Assembly (NCBI RefSeq): GCF_900625095.1
Contig: NZ_LR130760.1
Coordinates: 800,417-864,416 of the forward strand
Origin: Acinetobacter ihumii
GTDB taxonomy: Bacteria > Pseudomonadota > Gammaproteobacteria > Pseudomonadales > Moraxellaceae
DNA length: 64,000 nucleotides
Direction of reading: 5' to 3'
In this document: in pieces, positions 1 to 10,384 of the stretch
Numbering within the stretch: the first letter of the stretch is position 1
Layout: the number at the start of each line of letters is the position of its first letter
Program-made: the position numbers and the translations under genes
Notes under the pieces: generated by a model
Databases searched by the model: none
Told to the model about the DNA's origin: nothing
The model's input: only the letters and a program-made list of their open reading frames with translations

Positions 1-665
1 TCCACCGCATGGGTCATATATCCTTTAAACGCCAGAATTGCTTTGAGTGGCACAGGTACAGATTTAGCTAAACCCGTTGTACCTGAAGTAAACATCATTA
101 AAAAATCATCATCAAAGTGACGATATTCAACTGGGCAATCTGCATCAAATGTATGAATGACACTCCAAAAATCACCCTGACCAAGATGATCATTGCTAGT
201 TTTTACCATCAAGATTTGCTGAATATCCAAATCGTTAAGTTTAGGTTGTTGTTCGGTATTGCTGACCACCAGTTTGGTTTGTGCAGTTTGTAAACGATGC
301 TCAATGGCTTTGGATTCAAATGCGGTAAAAAGTGGCTGGTAAATTGCACCAATACGCCAAGTGGCTAAAATCGTGATGAGTAATTCTGGCGTTCGAGGTA
401 ATAAACCCGCAATGCAATCACCTGCCTGAAGATGAACCGACTTAAAGTAATTGGCTAATTTTCCAGAATGTTCAGCAAGTTGATCAAATGTATATTGTTG
501 CTGTTCTCCATTCTTGCCTTCCCAGATTAAAGCCACTTTGTCATGACCTACATATCTACCACAACATTCTTCATAAGCATTGATTTGATTTTTATGCCCT
601 TGAAGTTGCTCTTGAATAATTTGATTTAAATCAAATTCTGCATAGGCTTGTGTCAGTGTCTTCAT
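1..665 (-). CDS. AMP-binding acyl-CoA synthetase, N-terminal part (gene runs off the window)
   Basis: Adenylate-forming enzyme that would activate a carboxylic acid to an acyl-AMP and then an acyl-CoA in the cytoplasm. Only the first 221 codons are present; the 3' part lies left of base 1. The ATG at 665-663 follows an AGAGG Shine-Dalgarno sequence at good spacing. The family's phosphate-binding loop is visible near residue 193 (TSGTTGLAKS), preceded by the usual N-terminal fold. The SDR dehydrogenase gene lies just upstream on the same strand, which suggests acyl-CoA catabolism. The substrate (acetate, propionate, medium-chain or branched acid) cannot be told from this half. Confidence 0.85.
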   Translation of the reverse strand, partial: MKTLTQAYAEFDLNQIIQEQLQGHKNQINAYEECCGRYVGHDKVALIWEGKNGEQQQYTFDQLAEHSGKLANYFKSVHLQAGDCIAGLLPRTPELLITILATWRIGAIYQPLFTAFESKAIEHRLQTAQTKLVVSNTEQQPKLNDLDIQQILMVKTSNDHLGQGDFWSVIHTFDADCPVEYRHFDDDFLMMFTSGTTGLAKSVPVPLKAILAFKGYMTHAV

Positions 666-822
666 CCCGAAAACCTCTTTTATTCCGTTTTTCATATATA
701 GGACCAATAAAATTTGATCTATATTCCCGATCCATTTTTATTATCGTAAAACATCACATGATGCTTTTAGTATGGGTGATCAAATCCAACTTAACCCGCT
801 TTCTTCATTTTTTCAATTTCCA

Positions 823-847
823 AATCCCTCAATCTGGCTGAGGGATT
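823..847 (-). terminator. Hairpin after the SDR gene
   Basis: A perfect 9-bp inverted repeat (AATCCCTCA/TGAGGGATT, 7-nt loop) sits directly after the SDR stop codon in the minus direction. The T tail is weak, so termination may be partial and let some reading into the acyl-CoA synthetase gene. Confidence 0.5.
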
Positions 848-875
848 CTGCATATTGACCTCAATGATGATGATC

Positions 876-1646
876 TTATTTTGGAGCCATACGAATCGCA
901 CCATCCAGTCGAATCACCTCACCATTCAGATAAGCATTCTCTATAATATGTACAGCCAATCGTGCAAACTCATCAGGCTTACCCAAACGTGAAGGATAAG
1001 GCACCATTTGACCCAGTGAATCCTGAACATTTTGCGGTAAAGCCTTGAGCATCGGTGTTTCCATAATACCGGGGGCAATCGTCACCACACGAATAGCATG
1101 ACGACCTAACTCACGTGCAATGGGCAAAGTCATCGCCACAACTGCACCTTTGGAGGCCGCATATGCCGCCTGACCAATTTGCCCATCAAAGGCAGCCACC
1201 GATGCTGTATTGATAATCACACCACGGTCTTCATCTTCAAGTGTTGCGGCATTATGTGTCATCGCTTCTGCTGCAAAACGCAGCATGTTAAAAGTCCCTG
1301 TCACATTGATATTCAAGACTTTATTGAACAATGCCAGATCGTGAATACCCTCTTTACCCACCACTTTTGCAGATGGGCCAACTCCTGCACAGTTAATCAA
1401 GCCATGAATTGCGCCATGTTTGTCTAATGTCTGCTTAAAAAACTGTGCAACCTCAATTTCATTGGTCACATCCAATGCAACAAAATCCGCTGCTTCCCCT
1501 AATTTTTCAGCCTGAGCCTGCCCAGTATTGACATTCATATCAACTAAGGTGATACGAGCACCTCGTTCAACCAAACATTCAGCCGTTGCTGCACCTAATC
1601 CCGATGCGCCCCCTGTAATAATGAAGTGTTTTCCTTGAATTTTCAT
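876..1646 (-). CDS. SDR family NAD-dependent 3-hydroxyacyl-CoA dehydrogenase
   Basis: Short-chain dehydrogenase of 256 residues, probably oxidising a 3-hydroxyacyl-CoA with NAD+ in fatty or branched-chain acid breakdown. Seen: the glycine-rich loop TGGASGLG (11-18), Asp36 at the end of the second strand (favours NAD over NADP), NCAG (85-88), Asn114, Ser149 and the catalytic YxxxK at Tyr162/Lys166. It resembles the HSD17B10/FadB2-like group (2-methyl-3-hydroxybutyryl-CoA dehydrogenase), but the exact substrate is inferred. The start is preceded by GGAAAT. It lies upstream of an acyl-CoA synthetase and divergent from an AraC-type regulator, a likely regulatory pair. Confidence 0.88.
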   Translation of the reverse strand: MKIQGKHFIITGGASGLGAATAECLVERGARITLVDMNVNTGQAQAEKLGEAADFVALDVTNEIEVAQFFKQTLDKHGAIHGLINCAGVGPSAKVVGKEGIHDLALFNKVLNINVTGTFNMLRFAAEAMTHNAATLEDEDRGVIINTASVAAFDGQIGQAAYAASKGAVVAMTLPIARELGRHAIRVVTIAPGIMETPMLKALPQNVQDSLGQMVPYPSRLGKPDEFARLAVHIIENAYLNGEVIRLDGAIRMAPK

Positions 1647-1798
1647 TGCTAATTTCCACGTGATTTAATTTAATCTGACATAAGTCCCAGAGTAAAAGCT
1701 CAACTTTTACAGTACAATTTCAAAAAACTTCAAATGTTCTGCGGTTTTTGGACATTTTGATCATTTAAAAGATTTTAATTCTTAATGTTAGGTCATAC

Positions 1799-2833
1799 AT
1801 GCAACGGATTGCACAATCAAATATTTCATCTTCAAACAAGGGAACCATTTCCATTGCATTGGTCAATGAAGCTTTGAGTGTGGCTCATAGTCGTGGCTTG
1901 AATATTGAAAAAATTGTTCAACAGGCAGGTATTTCATATGAGCTTTTGAATTTTCCAAAAGCCAGAATCCCAGTTTCAGCTTATGCTCAGCTTTGGATAG
2001 AACTTGCCAATCACATGGATGATGAATTTTTTGGCATGGATTCACATCCAATGCGACGTGGCAGCTATCAATTACTGGCAAAACTGGTTATGCATGCCGA
2101 AACCATTGAAAAAGCATTGATTGATATTTTAAAGTTTTTTTCTATTCTTCTGAATGATATACGCGCAGAGCTTAGACTCGAACAAAATCTGGCATATCTG
2201 ATCATCCACGATCAAGCTCATACCAAACGGATGTTTAGCTACGCGACTTTTTTAATGCTAATTCATGGTTTATTGTGCTGGTTGGCAGATCAACGCATTG
2301 CGATTGATAAAATCAGTTTAAAATGTAGTAAACCTGCTTATCCGCAAGATTATTATGTCCGTTTTTGTGAAAATATCGAATTTGATGCAGCATCGAATCG
2401 CGTGGAATTCAATGCAGATTATTTACAGATTAAAATTAAAAAAGACAAGAAATCGCTGCATGAATTTCTAAAACAAACCCCACAAAATCTATTGGTACGC
2501 TACAAAAATGAAAATGCGCTAAGCCTGATGATTCGTAGACATCTTATGCAACACCATCCCGCGCTTTGGCCTGAATTGAAAGAACTTTCGCAGCAGTTAA
2601 ATATGTCCGAAGCAACTATTCAACGACGTTTAAAAGCTGAAAATATCAGTTATCAACAACTTAAAAATGACATCCGTTGTGATATTGCGATTGAACGTCT
2701 AACTAAAACTCAAGATAGTATTCAGGACATCAGTGATGCTTTAAATTTTCATGATCCGAGTGCGTTTTACCGTGCTTTTAAAAAATGGACGGGGGTCAAT
2801 CCAAGTGCTTATCGATCGAAGTCTTCAAACTAA
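1799..2833 (+). CDS. AraC family transcriptional regulator
   Basis: DNA-binding regulator of 344 residues, with the N-terminal ligand-sensing region of the 'arabinose-binding domain of AraC regulators' type (about 35-215) and a C-terminal double helix-turn-helix (about 245-340). The latter includes LSQQLNMSEATIQRRLK and the closing IQDISDALNFHDPSAFYRAFKKWTG pattern, shown here only as its key residues D-ISDALNF and SAFYRAFKKW. It is transcribed away from the SDR/acyl-CoA synthetase genes from a 150-bp shared intergenic region, so it probably controls them. The ligand is unknown. Confidence 0.88.
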   Translation: MQRIAQSNISSSNKGTISIALVNEALSVAHSRGLNIEKIVQQAGISYELLNFPKARIPVSAYAQLWIELANHMDDEFFGMDSHPMRRGSYQLLAKLVMHAETIEKALIDILKFFSILLNDIRAELRLEQNLAYLIIHDQAHTKRMFSYATFLMLIHGLLCWLADQRIAIDKISLKCSKPAYPQDYYVRFCENIEFDAASNRVEFNADYLQIKIKKDKKSLHEFLKQTPQNLLVRYKNENALSLMIRRHLMQHHPALWPELKELSQQLNMSEATIQRRLKAENISYQQLKNDIRCDIAIERLTKTQDSIQDISDALNFHDPSAFYRAFKKWTGVNPSAYRSKSSN

Positions 2834-2850
2834 AAACAATTTATCGTTTT

Positions 2851-3669
2851 TTATGCTTTCCATTGCCCCAAACTAATCCGATCATTTCCACCATAATCTT
2901 TTCGGGTTTGAACCTGAATAAAACCGCGCTTTTGCAACAATTGACGAACCGCGTCTCCTTGATCATAACCATGCTCAAGCACTAACCATGCATCAATATT
3001 CATCCATTTCGGTGCTTGGTCTATAATCAGCTCCAGATCAGCAAGCCCCTGATGCTCTGCGACTAACGCGCGACGAGGCTCTGTTCCCAGATTGACCATG
3101 TGTTCATCATCTGCATCAATGTATGGAGGATTGGACACAATTAAATCAAACCTTTGTGCAGGAATGGCCTCAAACCAAGCACTGCAAACAAATTGAACCT
3201 GAGTCAAACCATGCTTTTGTGCATTATTTTGTGCAACTTCAAGCGTTGGAAAATAAATATCGGTTGCCAAAACTTTCCAGTCAGGACGCTCTTTGGCCAA
3301 AGATAAAGCAATTGCACCTGTTCCTGTGCCTAAATCCACCATTGAAGTTTGAAACGGTAAATCTAAAGATAAAACCGTTTCAATTAAAATTTCTGTATCG
3401 GGTCTCGGCACTAAAGTATCTGAGGTGACAGTCAGATCCAGACTCCAAAATGGTTGCGAACCCGTAATATAAGCCAGCGGCTCACCTTTGGATAATCGCA
3501 TCAAACCATCTAAAAAAGCTTGTTCTTGTTCATGCGTCAAAACTTGCATTTGACGCATTTTTAATTCAAGCGAATTCAGATTGAGGACATGTTCAAGCAA
3601 CCACGTAGCTTCCTGACGCTCATAACTGTCAGACTCACCGCGCAGGTTTAAAGCTTGCCCAATCTTCAT
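2851..3669 (-). CDS. prmC: Peptide chain release factor N5-glutamine methyltransferase
   Basis: Methylates the glutamine of the GGQ motif in release factors RF1 and RF2 using S-adenosylmethionine, which stimulates termination of translation. The 272-residue protein has an N-terminal helical domain, the LVPRPDTE segment (87-94), the SAM-binding DLGTGTGAI (112-120) and the family-defining NPPY (180-183). Its ATG shares one base with the stop codon of prfA (TAATG at 3669-3671), so it is translationally coupled to the gene for its own substrate. Confidence 0.96.
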   Translation of the reverse strand: MKIGQALNLRGESDSYERQEATWLLEHVLNLNSLELKMRQMQVLTHEQEQAFLDGLMRLSKGEPLAYITGSQPFWSLDLTVTSDTLVPRPDTEILIETVLSLDLPFQTSMVDLGTGTGAIALSLAKERPDWKVLATDIYFPTLEVAQNNAQKHGLTQVQFVCSAWFEAIPAQRFDLIVSNPPYIDADDEHMVNLGTEPRRALVAEHQGLADLELIIDQAPKWMNIDAWLVLEHGYDQGDAVRQLLQKRGFIQVQTRKDYGGNDRISLGQWKA

Positions 3670-4757
3670 TAGCCGCCATTCTCTTGGGCTAGCATTGCCA
3701 ACTGATCCGCTTGATATTCACGATGTAGACTGTCCAGTAATTCAGTCAAATCACCTTCCATAATTGCGTCTAACTTATATAAGGTTAAATTAATGCGGTG
3801 ATCTGTCATTCGACCTTGAGGATAGTTATAAGTACGAATACGCTCTGAGCGGTCGCCCGATCCAACCAAGTCACGACGCATTTCAGAAGTCGCTGTTTCC
3901 TGTGCCGCGCGCTTGGCATTTTCCAGACGTGAAACCAACAGCGCCATCGCTTTGGCTTTGTTTTTATGCTGCGAACGTTCTTCCTGACACTCCACCACCA
4001 CACCTGTTGGGATATGAGTAATACGCACCGCAGAATCTGTTTTGTTAATGTGCTGACCGCCTGCACCAGACGCTCGATAAGTATCAATACGTAAATCGGC
4101 AGGGTTAATCTCAACCGTCGTATCTACATCAACTTCGGGCAAAATCGCAACTGTACAAGCAGAAGTATGTACTCGTCCTTGTGATTCCGTTGCAGGTACG
4201 CGTTGTACTCGATGTGCACCACTTTCAAATTTTAGACGACCGTAGACACCATCACCATCCACACGGCAAATCACTTCTTTATAGCCACCGTGTTCGCCTT
4301 CATTTTCAGATAAGACTTCTATACGCCAGCCCTGAGACTCCGCATATTTACTATACATACGGAATAAATCACCTGAGAAAATTGCCGCTTCATCACCACC
4401 TGTTCCCGCGCGAACTTCCAGATAAGCAGAATTGGCATCATTCGGATCTTTGGGAATCATTAAAATATTGAGATCAGCTTCAAGCTGTTCAATTAAGGCA
4501 CGGTTTTCCTTAATTTCTTCTTGGGCCATATCCTTAAAATCGGGATCATTCAACATCTCTTCGGCAGTCACAATATCCTGTTCAGCCTGACGATATTTAC
4601 CCCAGACTTCAACCATTTCAGATAAATCACTATGTTCACGTGACAGTTTACGAAAACGCTTATTATCAGAAATGACTTCAGCATCTGCCAATAATGCAGT
4701 CAACTCTTCATAACGATCACAAAGTTGATCCAGTCGTAAACGTAATGACTCTTTCAT
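3669..4757 (-). CDS. prfA: Peptide chain release factor 1 (RF1)
   Basis: Recognises stop codons UAA and UAG on the ribosome and triggers peptide release. An in-frame ATG lies four codons upstream (4769). I prefer the start at 4757 because it gives 362 residues, places the GGQ motif at 233-235 and the stop-codon-reading PAT tripeptide at 188-190, as in Escherichia coli RF1. Neither start has a strong Shine-Dalgarno sequence. The gene is first in a two-gene unit with prmC. The usual upstream partner hemA is not adjacent here. Confidence 0.95.
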   Translation of the reverse strand: MKESLRLRLDQLCDRYEELTALLADAEVISDNKRFRKLSREHSDLSEMVEVWGKYRQAEQDIVTAEEMLNDPDFKDMAQEEIKENRALIEQLEADLNILMIPKDPNDANSAYLEVRAGTGGDEAAIFSGDLFRMYSKYAESQGWRIEVLSENEGEHGGYKEVICRVDGDGVYGRLKFESGAHRVQRVPATESQGRVHTSACTVAILPEVDVDTTVEINPADLRIDTYRASGAGGQHINKTDSAVRITHIPTGVVVECQEERSQHKNKAKAMALLVSRLENAKRAAQETATSEMRRDLVGSGDRSERIRTYNYPQGRMTDHRINLTLYKLDAIMEGDLTELLDSLHREYQADQLAMLAQENGG

Positions 4758-5137
4758 AAGTGGAAACATCTCAAGATAAAAGGATCACATCTCCACCCTA
4801 CATTTGCTGTGCAGCATGTATTTGCTAAAGAAGAAGTGATCAGTCAAAGCTAAAATTGCGCATAGTTTACCGATTATGGGCATCAAAGAACATAGATAAG
4901 CTCAGATTTGAGCGTATGAGCATGATCTTTAAGCTCTGAATTTTCTTAATTTCTACATATTTGAGCCATTTTTATGCATCGCAGTTGCTTTATTAGACAG
5001 TTTTAATAGAAAGCATACAAAACACACCCAAACTGTAAAGATAAGCACCGCAATCTCCATATTTTGCATGAATCCTTTTGTTACATTTGCTGCAACGAAA
5101 TAGATAAAGTCCTGTTGTCGGGACATGGAGATTTAAA
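4758..5137. other. Intergenic region between prfA and the glycine-zipper gene
   Basis: About 380 bases without a gene, holding the divergent promoters. On the prfA side there is an inverted repeat GATCAC/GTGATC (about 4784/4835) enclosing TGCTG-TG-CAGCA, a possible leader fold. Just before the glycine-zipper gene, GTCC and GGAC flank a small hairpin at about 5109-5124, followed by a GGAG Shine-Dalgarno sequence. I could not pick convincing -35/-10 pairs. Confidence 0.4.
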
Positions 5138-5581
5138 ATGAAAGCAAACAACTTATTATTGAGTGGTGTATTGGCTATTTCTTCAATGTTTGCAATCAAC
5201 GCTCATGCAGACAATACCACACGAGTTGCAGCAACTTCAGCATTAGGTAGTGTCGTAGGTACTGCGCTGGGGAACCAAATGGGTGGTAACACAGGCGCTA
5301 TGATTGGTTCTGCAATTGGTGGTGCTGGTGGTGCCGCAGTGGCCAGTAATAAACGTAACCGTACCGAATCAGCCATTGGTGGTGGCTTGGGTGGTGTAGG
5401 TGGTTATACTGTAGGTAAAAATATGGGCGGCACAAGTGGCGGATATATTGGTTCAGCACTGGGCGCAGCAGGTGGTTCAGCTTTAGGTAATAAAATTGCC
5501 AAAGATCGTGCCGAAGAAAAACGTTATAGTAACTCACGTAAGTGGAATCGTCACTCACGCTATTACCGTAGCCACCGTTAA
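5138..5581 (+). CDS. Glycine-zipper envelope protein
   Basis: Small exported protein (147 residues) with a signal peptide (about 1-24, cleavage after NAHA) and then a glycine/alanine-rich stretch from about residue 35 to 120. There, GxxxG spacing recurs several times (for example GTALGNQMGG and GSALGAAGGSALGNK), the pattern of glycine-zipper domains that insert in or associate with membranes. The C-terminal tail is basic and Arg/Tyr/Ser-rich. Function is unknown; related small proteins are outer-membrane or periplasmic. It starts at an ATG with GGAG seven bases upstream and ends in a strong terminator, so it is monocistronic. Confidence 0.8.
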   Translation: MKANNLLLSGVLAISSMFAINAHADNTTRVAATSALGSVVGTALGNQMGGNTGAMIGSAIGGAGGAAVASNKRNRTESAIGGGLGGVGGYTVGKNMGGTSGGYIGSALGAAGGSALGNKIAKDRAEEKRYSNSRKWNRHSRYYRSHR

Positions 5582-5631
5582 TTTTTTATTAACGCCTATA
5601 ACTTAAAAGTTTAGATTCATATTTGAATCAC

Positions 5632-5664
5632 AAACAAAGCACCAGAATTGGTGCTTTGTTTTTT
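5632..5664 (+). terminator. Rho-independent terminator of the glycine-zipper gene
   Basis: A 12-bp perfect stem (AAACAAAGCACC/GGTGCTTTGTTT, 6-nt loop) followed by a T run. Confidence 0.9.
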
Positions 5665-5680
5665 ATATTTACAAATAAAA

Positions 5681-5740
5681 TCATAAATCGAAGAAAAACG
5701 ATATACAGCCCCATTCATAAATCGTAAAATATCGATATAT
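5681..5740. promoter_or_regulatory. Twin operator-like repeats upstream of the luciferase-like gene
   Basis: TCATAAATCG occurs at 5681 and again at 5715. Each copy begins a dyad ATCG-N8-CGAT (5687-5702 and 5721-5736). Two equally spaced dyads 34 bp apart just before the start codon at 5758 look like paired binding sites for a dimeric regulator. The regulator is unknown. Confidence 0.45.
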
Positions 5741-5757
5741 AGTTTTGAGCACTGCTT

Positions 5758-6759
5758 ATGTCGACTTTAAAAGATACCCGATTTTCTATTCTTGAACTTG
5801 CTCCCATTCGAAATGACAAAACGGTTCAATTTTCATTACAGCATGCTTTGGAATTAGCTCAACACGCCGAAAAACTTGGGTACGAACGCCTATGGTTAGC
5901 AGAACATCATAATATGGATGGTATTGCCAGTTCTGCGACTTCGGTTTTAATTGGTTATATCGCTGCAAATACACAGTCGATACGTTTAGGTTCTGGCGGT
6001 ATCATGTTGCCCAATCATGCACCTTTAGTGGTTGCAGAACAGTTTGGTACACTGGCCACACTATATCCGAACCGTATCGAATTGGGTCTAGGTCGTGCAC
6101 CCGGCACCGATCAAATGACCATGCGCGCCTTGCGTCGTGGTCGTCAGGAAACTGAAGATCAATTTCCACAAGATGTGCTTGAGATTTTAAAATATTTTAA
6201 AGACCCTGAACCAAATCAGAAAATTGTAGCGACACCGGGACATGGCACACATGTTCCAGTCTGGTTGTTGGGTTCAAGTCTATTTAGTGCGCAATTGGCT
6301 GCTCGCTTAGGCCTTCCCTATTCCTTTGCCTCACATTTTGCACCGCGTATGTTGTCTCAGGCAGTACAACTCTACCGAGAAAATTTTCAAGCTTCAGAAT
6401 ATCTGGAGCGACCTTATGTTTCAATCGGCGTTCCTACCGTTGTGGCAAAAACTGATGATGAAGCAGCCTACTTAGCCACCAGTGCCTATCAGCGTGTCTT
6501 AGGTTTAATGCGTGGGCAAAGTTTAAAACTCAAACCACCGATTGATTCAATGGAAAATATCTGGACGCCAGCTGAACGTATTTCAGTCAATAACTTCTAT
6601 GCATTGGCACAAATTGGTTCACCTGAAACTGTGAAAGCAGGTCTACAAGATTTGTTAGATCATGTTGAAGTCGATGAGTTTATTTTCACGTGTGATATTT
6701 ATGACACTGAAAAGCGACTCGAAAACTTTAGTTTATTGATGGATATAAAAAATAGTTAA
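5758..6759 (+). CDS. LLM class flavin-dependent oxidoreductase (luciferase-like monooxygenase)
   Basis: TIM-barrel FMN-dependent oxidoreductase of 333 residues, close to the MsnO8 subgroup. The family landmarks are the [18 protein letters not shown] segment (about 46-63), [22 protein letters not shown] (key residues G78-G81, N86H87), and the [11 protein letters not shown] segment around 107-117. Such enzymes accept reduced flavin and oxygenate or reduce small molecules; the substrate is not predictable. It stands alone between terminators, with two operator-like dyads upstream, so its own regulation is likely. Confidence is high for the family and low for the reaction. Confidence 0.88.
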   Translation: MSTLKDTRFSILELAPIRNDKTVQFSLQHALELAQHAEKLGYERLWLAEHHNMDGIASSATSVLIGYIAANTQSIRLGSGGIMLPNHAPLVVAEQFGTLATLYPNRIELGLGRAPGTDQMTMRALRRGRQETEDQFPQDVLEILKYFKDPEPNQKIVATPGHGTHVPVWLLGSSLFSAQLAARLGLPYSFASHFAPRMLSQAVQLYRENFQASEYLERPYVSIGVPTVVAKTDDEAAYLATSAYQRVLGLMRGQSLKLKPPIDSMENIWTPAERISVNNFYALAQIGSPETVKAGLQDLLDHVEVDEFIFTCDIYDTEKRLENFSLLMDIKNS

Positions 6760-6778
6760 AACATTCAGATTTAAAAGA

Positions 6779-6807
6779 GGAAATAAATATCTTATATTTA
6801 TTTCCTT
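6779..6807. terminator. Bidirectional terminator between the LLM gene and ppsR
   Basis: A perfect 12-bp stem GGAAATAAATAT/ATATTTATTTCC with a 3-nt loop lies between two convergent genes; T-rich on the plus side. Confidence 0.65.
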
Positions 6808-6941
6808 TCATGCGATTAAGGCTAATTTACATCATCGACAATAGACTTCTTTCACCCATCCCTTCTATTTCAAGCCTATAGGAGAAAAATAAAGAGGGTT
6901 TAAACAATGATGAAAGAAATCTAATATTGTCTGTAAATTGC

Positions 6942-7778
6942 TTAACCAATACGACGTTTCAAGCCTGCCATCTGTAAGATACGTGTTGAAATTTCCTCAA
7001 TCGACATTTCAGTGACGTTTAAATACGGAATACCTTCTGAAATATAAATTCCTTCAATTGCTCGTAATTCCATCTGACATTGGCTAAAGCTTGCATAACG
7101 ACTATTGGCTTTACGTTCATTACGAATTGCAACCAAACGCTCCGCATCAATCATTAAACCAAACAGCTTATTTTTATGTTCTTTCAATACCTTAGGCAAA
7201 CGATTATCATCCAGATCTTCTTCGGTTAATGGATAGTTTGCTACACGAATTCCAAACTGTAACGACAAATAAATTGAAGTCGGAGTTTTACCCGAACGTG
7301 ATACCCCAATCAAAATAATATCGGCTTTATCATAATGGCGAGTACGTGCACCATCATCATTGTCCAATGCAAAATGGACAGCATCAATACGAGCTTTATA
7401 ATATTCAGAATCTGTTACCGCATGAGTCTGTCCGACTAAAGTTGTCGGTGGTATTCCAAGTTCCTGTTCAAGCTTACTAATCAAACCTTCAAAAACATCC
7501 AGATTCACAGCTTTGGCAGTATTAATAATTTCACGCACATTTGGATCGACCAAAGTATCAAACACCAGCGGTAAACTTTGGTCTTTAGACTGGCAACTAT
7601 TAATCTCTGCAACCACATTCATGGCAGCTTCTTCACTGGTGATATACGGAATAATATGAATGTCAAAATCAACATTCGGAAACTGCGCTAATAAAGAATG
7701 TCCGAGGGTTTCTGCCGTAATCGCGGTTCCATCCGAAATAAAAAAAACACTCCGCTTAATTTGTTTACCATCTGACAT
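6942..7778 (-). CDS. ppsR: PEP synthase regulatory protein (bifunctional kinase/pyrophosphorylase)
   Basis: DUF299-family regulator that inactivates PEP synthase by ADP-dependent phosphorylation and reactivates it by phosphate-dependent dephosphorylation. The P-loop GVSRSGKTPTS is clear. The open frame begins with a TTG at 7793, but the ATG at 7778 is preceded by GAGGAG at proper spacing, giving 278 residues, the usual family length. It is divergent from ppsA, its expected target, across about 160 bp. This arrangement alone makes a pyruvate/PEP-synthase role more likely than a pyruvate phosphate dikinase role. Confidence 0.95.
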   Translation of the reverse strand: MSDGKQIKRSVFFISDGTAITAETLGHSLLAQFPNVDFDIHIIPYITSEEAAMNVVAEINSCQSKDQSLPLVFDTLVDPNVREIINTAKAVNLDVFEGLISKLEQELGIPPTTLVGQTHAVTDSEYYKARIDAVHFALDNDDGARTRHYDKADIILIGVSRSGKTPTSIYLSLQFGIRVANYPLTEEDLDDNRLPKVLKEHKNKLFGLMIDAERLVAIRNERKANSRYASFSQCQMELRAIEGIYISEGIPYLNVTEMSIEEISTRILQMAGLKRRIG

Positions 7779-7937
7779 GAAAAATCTCCTCAAACATTTG
7801 TCTTAGTGCTATATAATCTTTATAGTAATCTGATCTTACATGACTGTCGCTTAGAGTAAAATCCAAAACCTAAGCACATCGATATCTTTTCTTCTTGCCA
7901 AGATAGTCATTAATACTGGAAAAGTGGAGTGAAAACT

Positions 7938-10316
7938 TTGGAAGCGCGCGTAATCGGTCTGGAAAAATTAGGGAAACACGACGTTGAACTCGTGGGTGGG
8001 AAAAACTCCTCTCTTGGTGAAATGATCAGCCATTTATCCAATGCTGGTGTGTCTGTACCGGGTGGCTTTGCCACAACTGCTGCTGCTTATCGTGAGTTCC
8101 TTGAACAAAGCGGTTTAAACGCAAAAATTCAAGCGGAACTCAATCAATTAAATGTCGATGATGTAAATGCACTTGCTGAAACTGGTGCCAAAATCCGTCA
8201 ATGGATTGTAGATACGCCTCTCATTCCAGCCTTAGAAAAAGAAGTCCGTGACGCATTCAATGCACTTTCCAACGGCAACCCAGATATCGCGGTTGCCGTT
8301 CGTTCATCTGCGACCGCTGAAGATTTGCCAGATGCGTCTTTCGCAGGTCAACAAGAAACTTTTCTGAATATTCGTGGTATTGACAACATCCTGATCGCAA
8401 TTAAGGAAGTGTTTGCTTCTTTATATAATGACCGTGCGATCGCTTACCGTGTGCACCAAGGTTTTGCACACGATATTGTTGCCCTTTCAGCAGGTATCCA
8501 GCGCATGGTTCGCTCTGAAACGGGTGCAGCAGGCGTAATGTTTACACTGGACACTGAATCAGGCTTCCGTGATGTGGTATTTATTACTGCGTCTTATGGT
8601 TTGGGTGAAATGGTGGTTCAAGGTGCAGTTAACCCTGACGAATTTTATCTGTCTAAACCGTTGCTAAAAAATGGCAGACATTCTGTACTACGCCGTAACC
8701 TTGGTTCTAAACACCAAAAAATGATTTATGGCGAAGAAGGTTCTGCGGGTAAATCAGTGGTGGTGGTAGACGTTGAAAAACCAGACCGTCAACAATTTGC
8801 TTTAAATGACCATGAGCTACAAGAGCTTGCCAAACAAGCCATGATTATTGAAGACCATTACGGTGCGCCAATGGACATCGAATGGGCTAAAGATGGCGAT
8901 GATGGCCAAATTTACATTGTTCAGGCACGTCCTGAAACTGTTAAAAGCCGTCAAAGTGTTGGCACCATGGAACGTTATTTACTTAAACAACGTGGTACAG
9001 TCTTGTGTGAAGGTCGTTCAATTGGTCAACGCATCGGTTCTGGTAAAGTACGCGTGGTGACCTCCATTAAAGAAATGGACAAAGTTCAGGAAGGTGATGT
9101 TCTTGTTTCAGACATGACTGATCCAGACTGGGAACCTGTCATGAAACGTGCCGCTGCGATTGTGACCAACCGTGGTGGTCGTACTTGTCACGCTGCTATT
9201 ATTGCCCGTGAATTGGGTGTACCAGCCATTGTAGGTACAGGTAATGCGACAGAAGTATTAACTGACGGGCAAGAAGTGACTGTTTCTTGTGCTGAAGGTG
9301 ATACAGGCTTTATTTATGAAGGTGCGCTGGATTTTGAAATTCAACGTAACTCCATTGAGTCAATGCCAAAACTTCCGTTCAAAATTATGATGAACGTTGG
9401 TAATCCTGACCGTGCATTTGACTTTGCTCAAATTCCAAACGGTGGTATTGGTCTGGCACGTCTTGAGTTCATTATTAACCGTATGATCGGTGTGCATCCA
9501 AAAGCCTTGCTCAATATTGAAAGCTTACCGCGTGAAACCCGTGCAGCAGTGATGGCACGTACTGCGGGCTATTCATCTCCTGTTGAATTTTATGTCGAAA
9601 AATTGGTTGAAGGGATTGCAACACTTGCAGCGGCATTTGCTGAAAAACCAGTGATTGTGCGTATGTCAGACTTTAAGTCTAACGAATATGCCAACCTTAT
9701 TGGCGGTAAGTTATACGAGCCAGAAGAAGAAAACCCGATGTTGGGTTTCCGTGGTGCGAGCCGTTATGTCTCAGATAACTTCCGTGACTGTTTCGAGCTT
9801 GAATGCCGTGCCTTGAAAAAAGCACGTGACGAAATGGGCTTGACCAATATTCAAATCATGATTCCTTTTGTACGTACAGTAGCAGAAGCAAAACGTGTCA
9901 TTGAATTATTGGCTCAGAATGGTTTAAAACGTGGCGAAAATGGTCTGAAAGTGATCATGATGTGTGAATTACCAACCAATGCATTATTGGCTGAACAATT
10001 CCTTGAACATTTTGATGGTTTCTCTATTGGTTCAAATGATTTGACTCAGTTGACATTGGGTCTGGATCGTGACTCTGGTATTGTCTCTCACCTATTTGAT
10101 GAACGTGATCCAGCAGTGAAAGCTCTGCTTTCAATGGCGATTCATGCATGTCGTAAAGCAGGTAAATACATTGGTATTTGTGGTCAGGGTCCATCAGATC
10201 ATCCAGATCTTGCCAAGTGGCTGATGGAGCAAGGTATTGAAACTGTCTCGTTAAATCCAGATTCAGTTTTGGAAACATGGTTCTTCCTTGCAGAAGACAA
10301 AGATAAGCAAGCGTAA
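7938..10316 (+). CDS. ppsA: Phosphoenolpyruvate synthase
   Basis: Converts pyruvate, ATP and water to phosphoenolpyruvate, AMP and phosphate at the start of gluconeogenesis. Domain order: N-terminal ATP-binding domain ([11 protein letters not shown] near the start; [20 protein letters not shown] around 125), the swivelling phosphohistidine domain with [15 protein letters not shown] (catalytic His near 418), and the C-terminal PEP/pyruvate-binding barrel ([17 protein letters not shown]). A GTG at 7929 is in frame, but the TTG at 7938 has GGAG eight bases upstream and gives 792 residues, the length of the E. coli enzyme. It is divergent from ppsR. Confidence 0.95.
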   Translation: MEARVIGLEKLGKHDVELVGGKNSSLGEMISHLSNAGVSVPGGFATTAAAYREFLEQSGLNAKIQAELNQLNVDDVNALAETGAKIRQWIVDTPLIPALEKEVRDAFNALSNGNPDIAVAVRSSATAEDLPDASFAGQQETFLNIRGIDNILIAIKEVFASLYNDRAIAYRVHQGFAHDIVALSAGIQRMVRSETGAAGVMFTLDTESGFRDVVFITASYGLGEMVVQGAVNPDEFYLSKPLLKNGRHSVLRRNLGSKHQKMIYGEEGSAGKSVVVVDVEKPDRQQFALNDHELQELAKQAMIIEDHYGAPMDIEWAKDGDDGQIYIVQARPETVKSRQSVGTMERYLLKQRGTVLCEGRSIGQRIGSGKVRVVTSIKEMDKVQEGDVLVSDMTDPDWEPVMKRAAAIVTNRGGRTCHAAIIARELGVPAIVGTGNATEVLTDGQEVTVSCAEGDTGFIYEGALDFEIQRNSIESMPKLPFKIMMNVGNPDRAFDFAQIPNGGIGLARLEFIINRMIGVHPKALLNIESLPRETRAAVMARTAGYSSPVEFYVEKLVEGIATLAAAFAEKPVIVRMSDFKSNEYANLIGGKLYEPEEENPMLGFRGASRYVSDNFRDCFELECRALKKARDEMGLTNIQIMIPFVRTVAEAKRVIELLAQNGLKRGENGLKVIMMCELPTNALLAEQFLEHFDGFSIGSNDLTQLTLGLDRDSGIVSHLFDERDPAVKALLSMAIHACRKAGKYIGICGQGPSDHPDLAKWLMEQGIETVSLNPDSVLETWFFLAEDKDKQA

Positions 10317-10328
10317 CTTAATTTTATA

Positions 10329-10355
10329 AAAAAGACCCTCGCGTGGGGTCTTTTT
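10329..10355 (+). terminator. Rho-independent terminator of ppsA
   Basis: Stem AAAAAGACCC/GGGTCTTTTT with a 7-nt loop and five T residues. Confidence 0.88.
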
Positions 10356-10384
10356 CATCTTTAAGCTGTTGAGATTTAAAACTT

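Noticed and set aside
650..841. Plus-strand open frame of 63 codons between the first two genes
   Set aside because: Low-complexity, no ribosome site, and it overlaps the start of the acyl-CoA synthetase gene and its leader.
4784..4840. Inverted repeat GATCAC/GTGATC as a regulatory element of prfA
   Set aside because: The arms are only six bases, far apart, and not clearly in the leader RNA; not enough to call.
7929..7937. GTG start for ppsA
   Set aside because: Its ribosome site would overlap the start codon, whereas TTG 7938 has GGAG at eight bases and gives the family length of 792.
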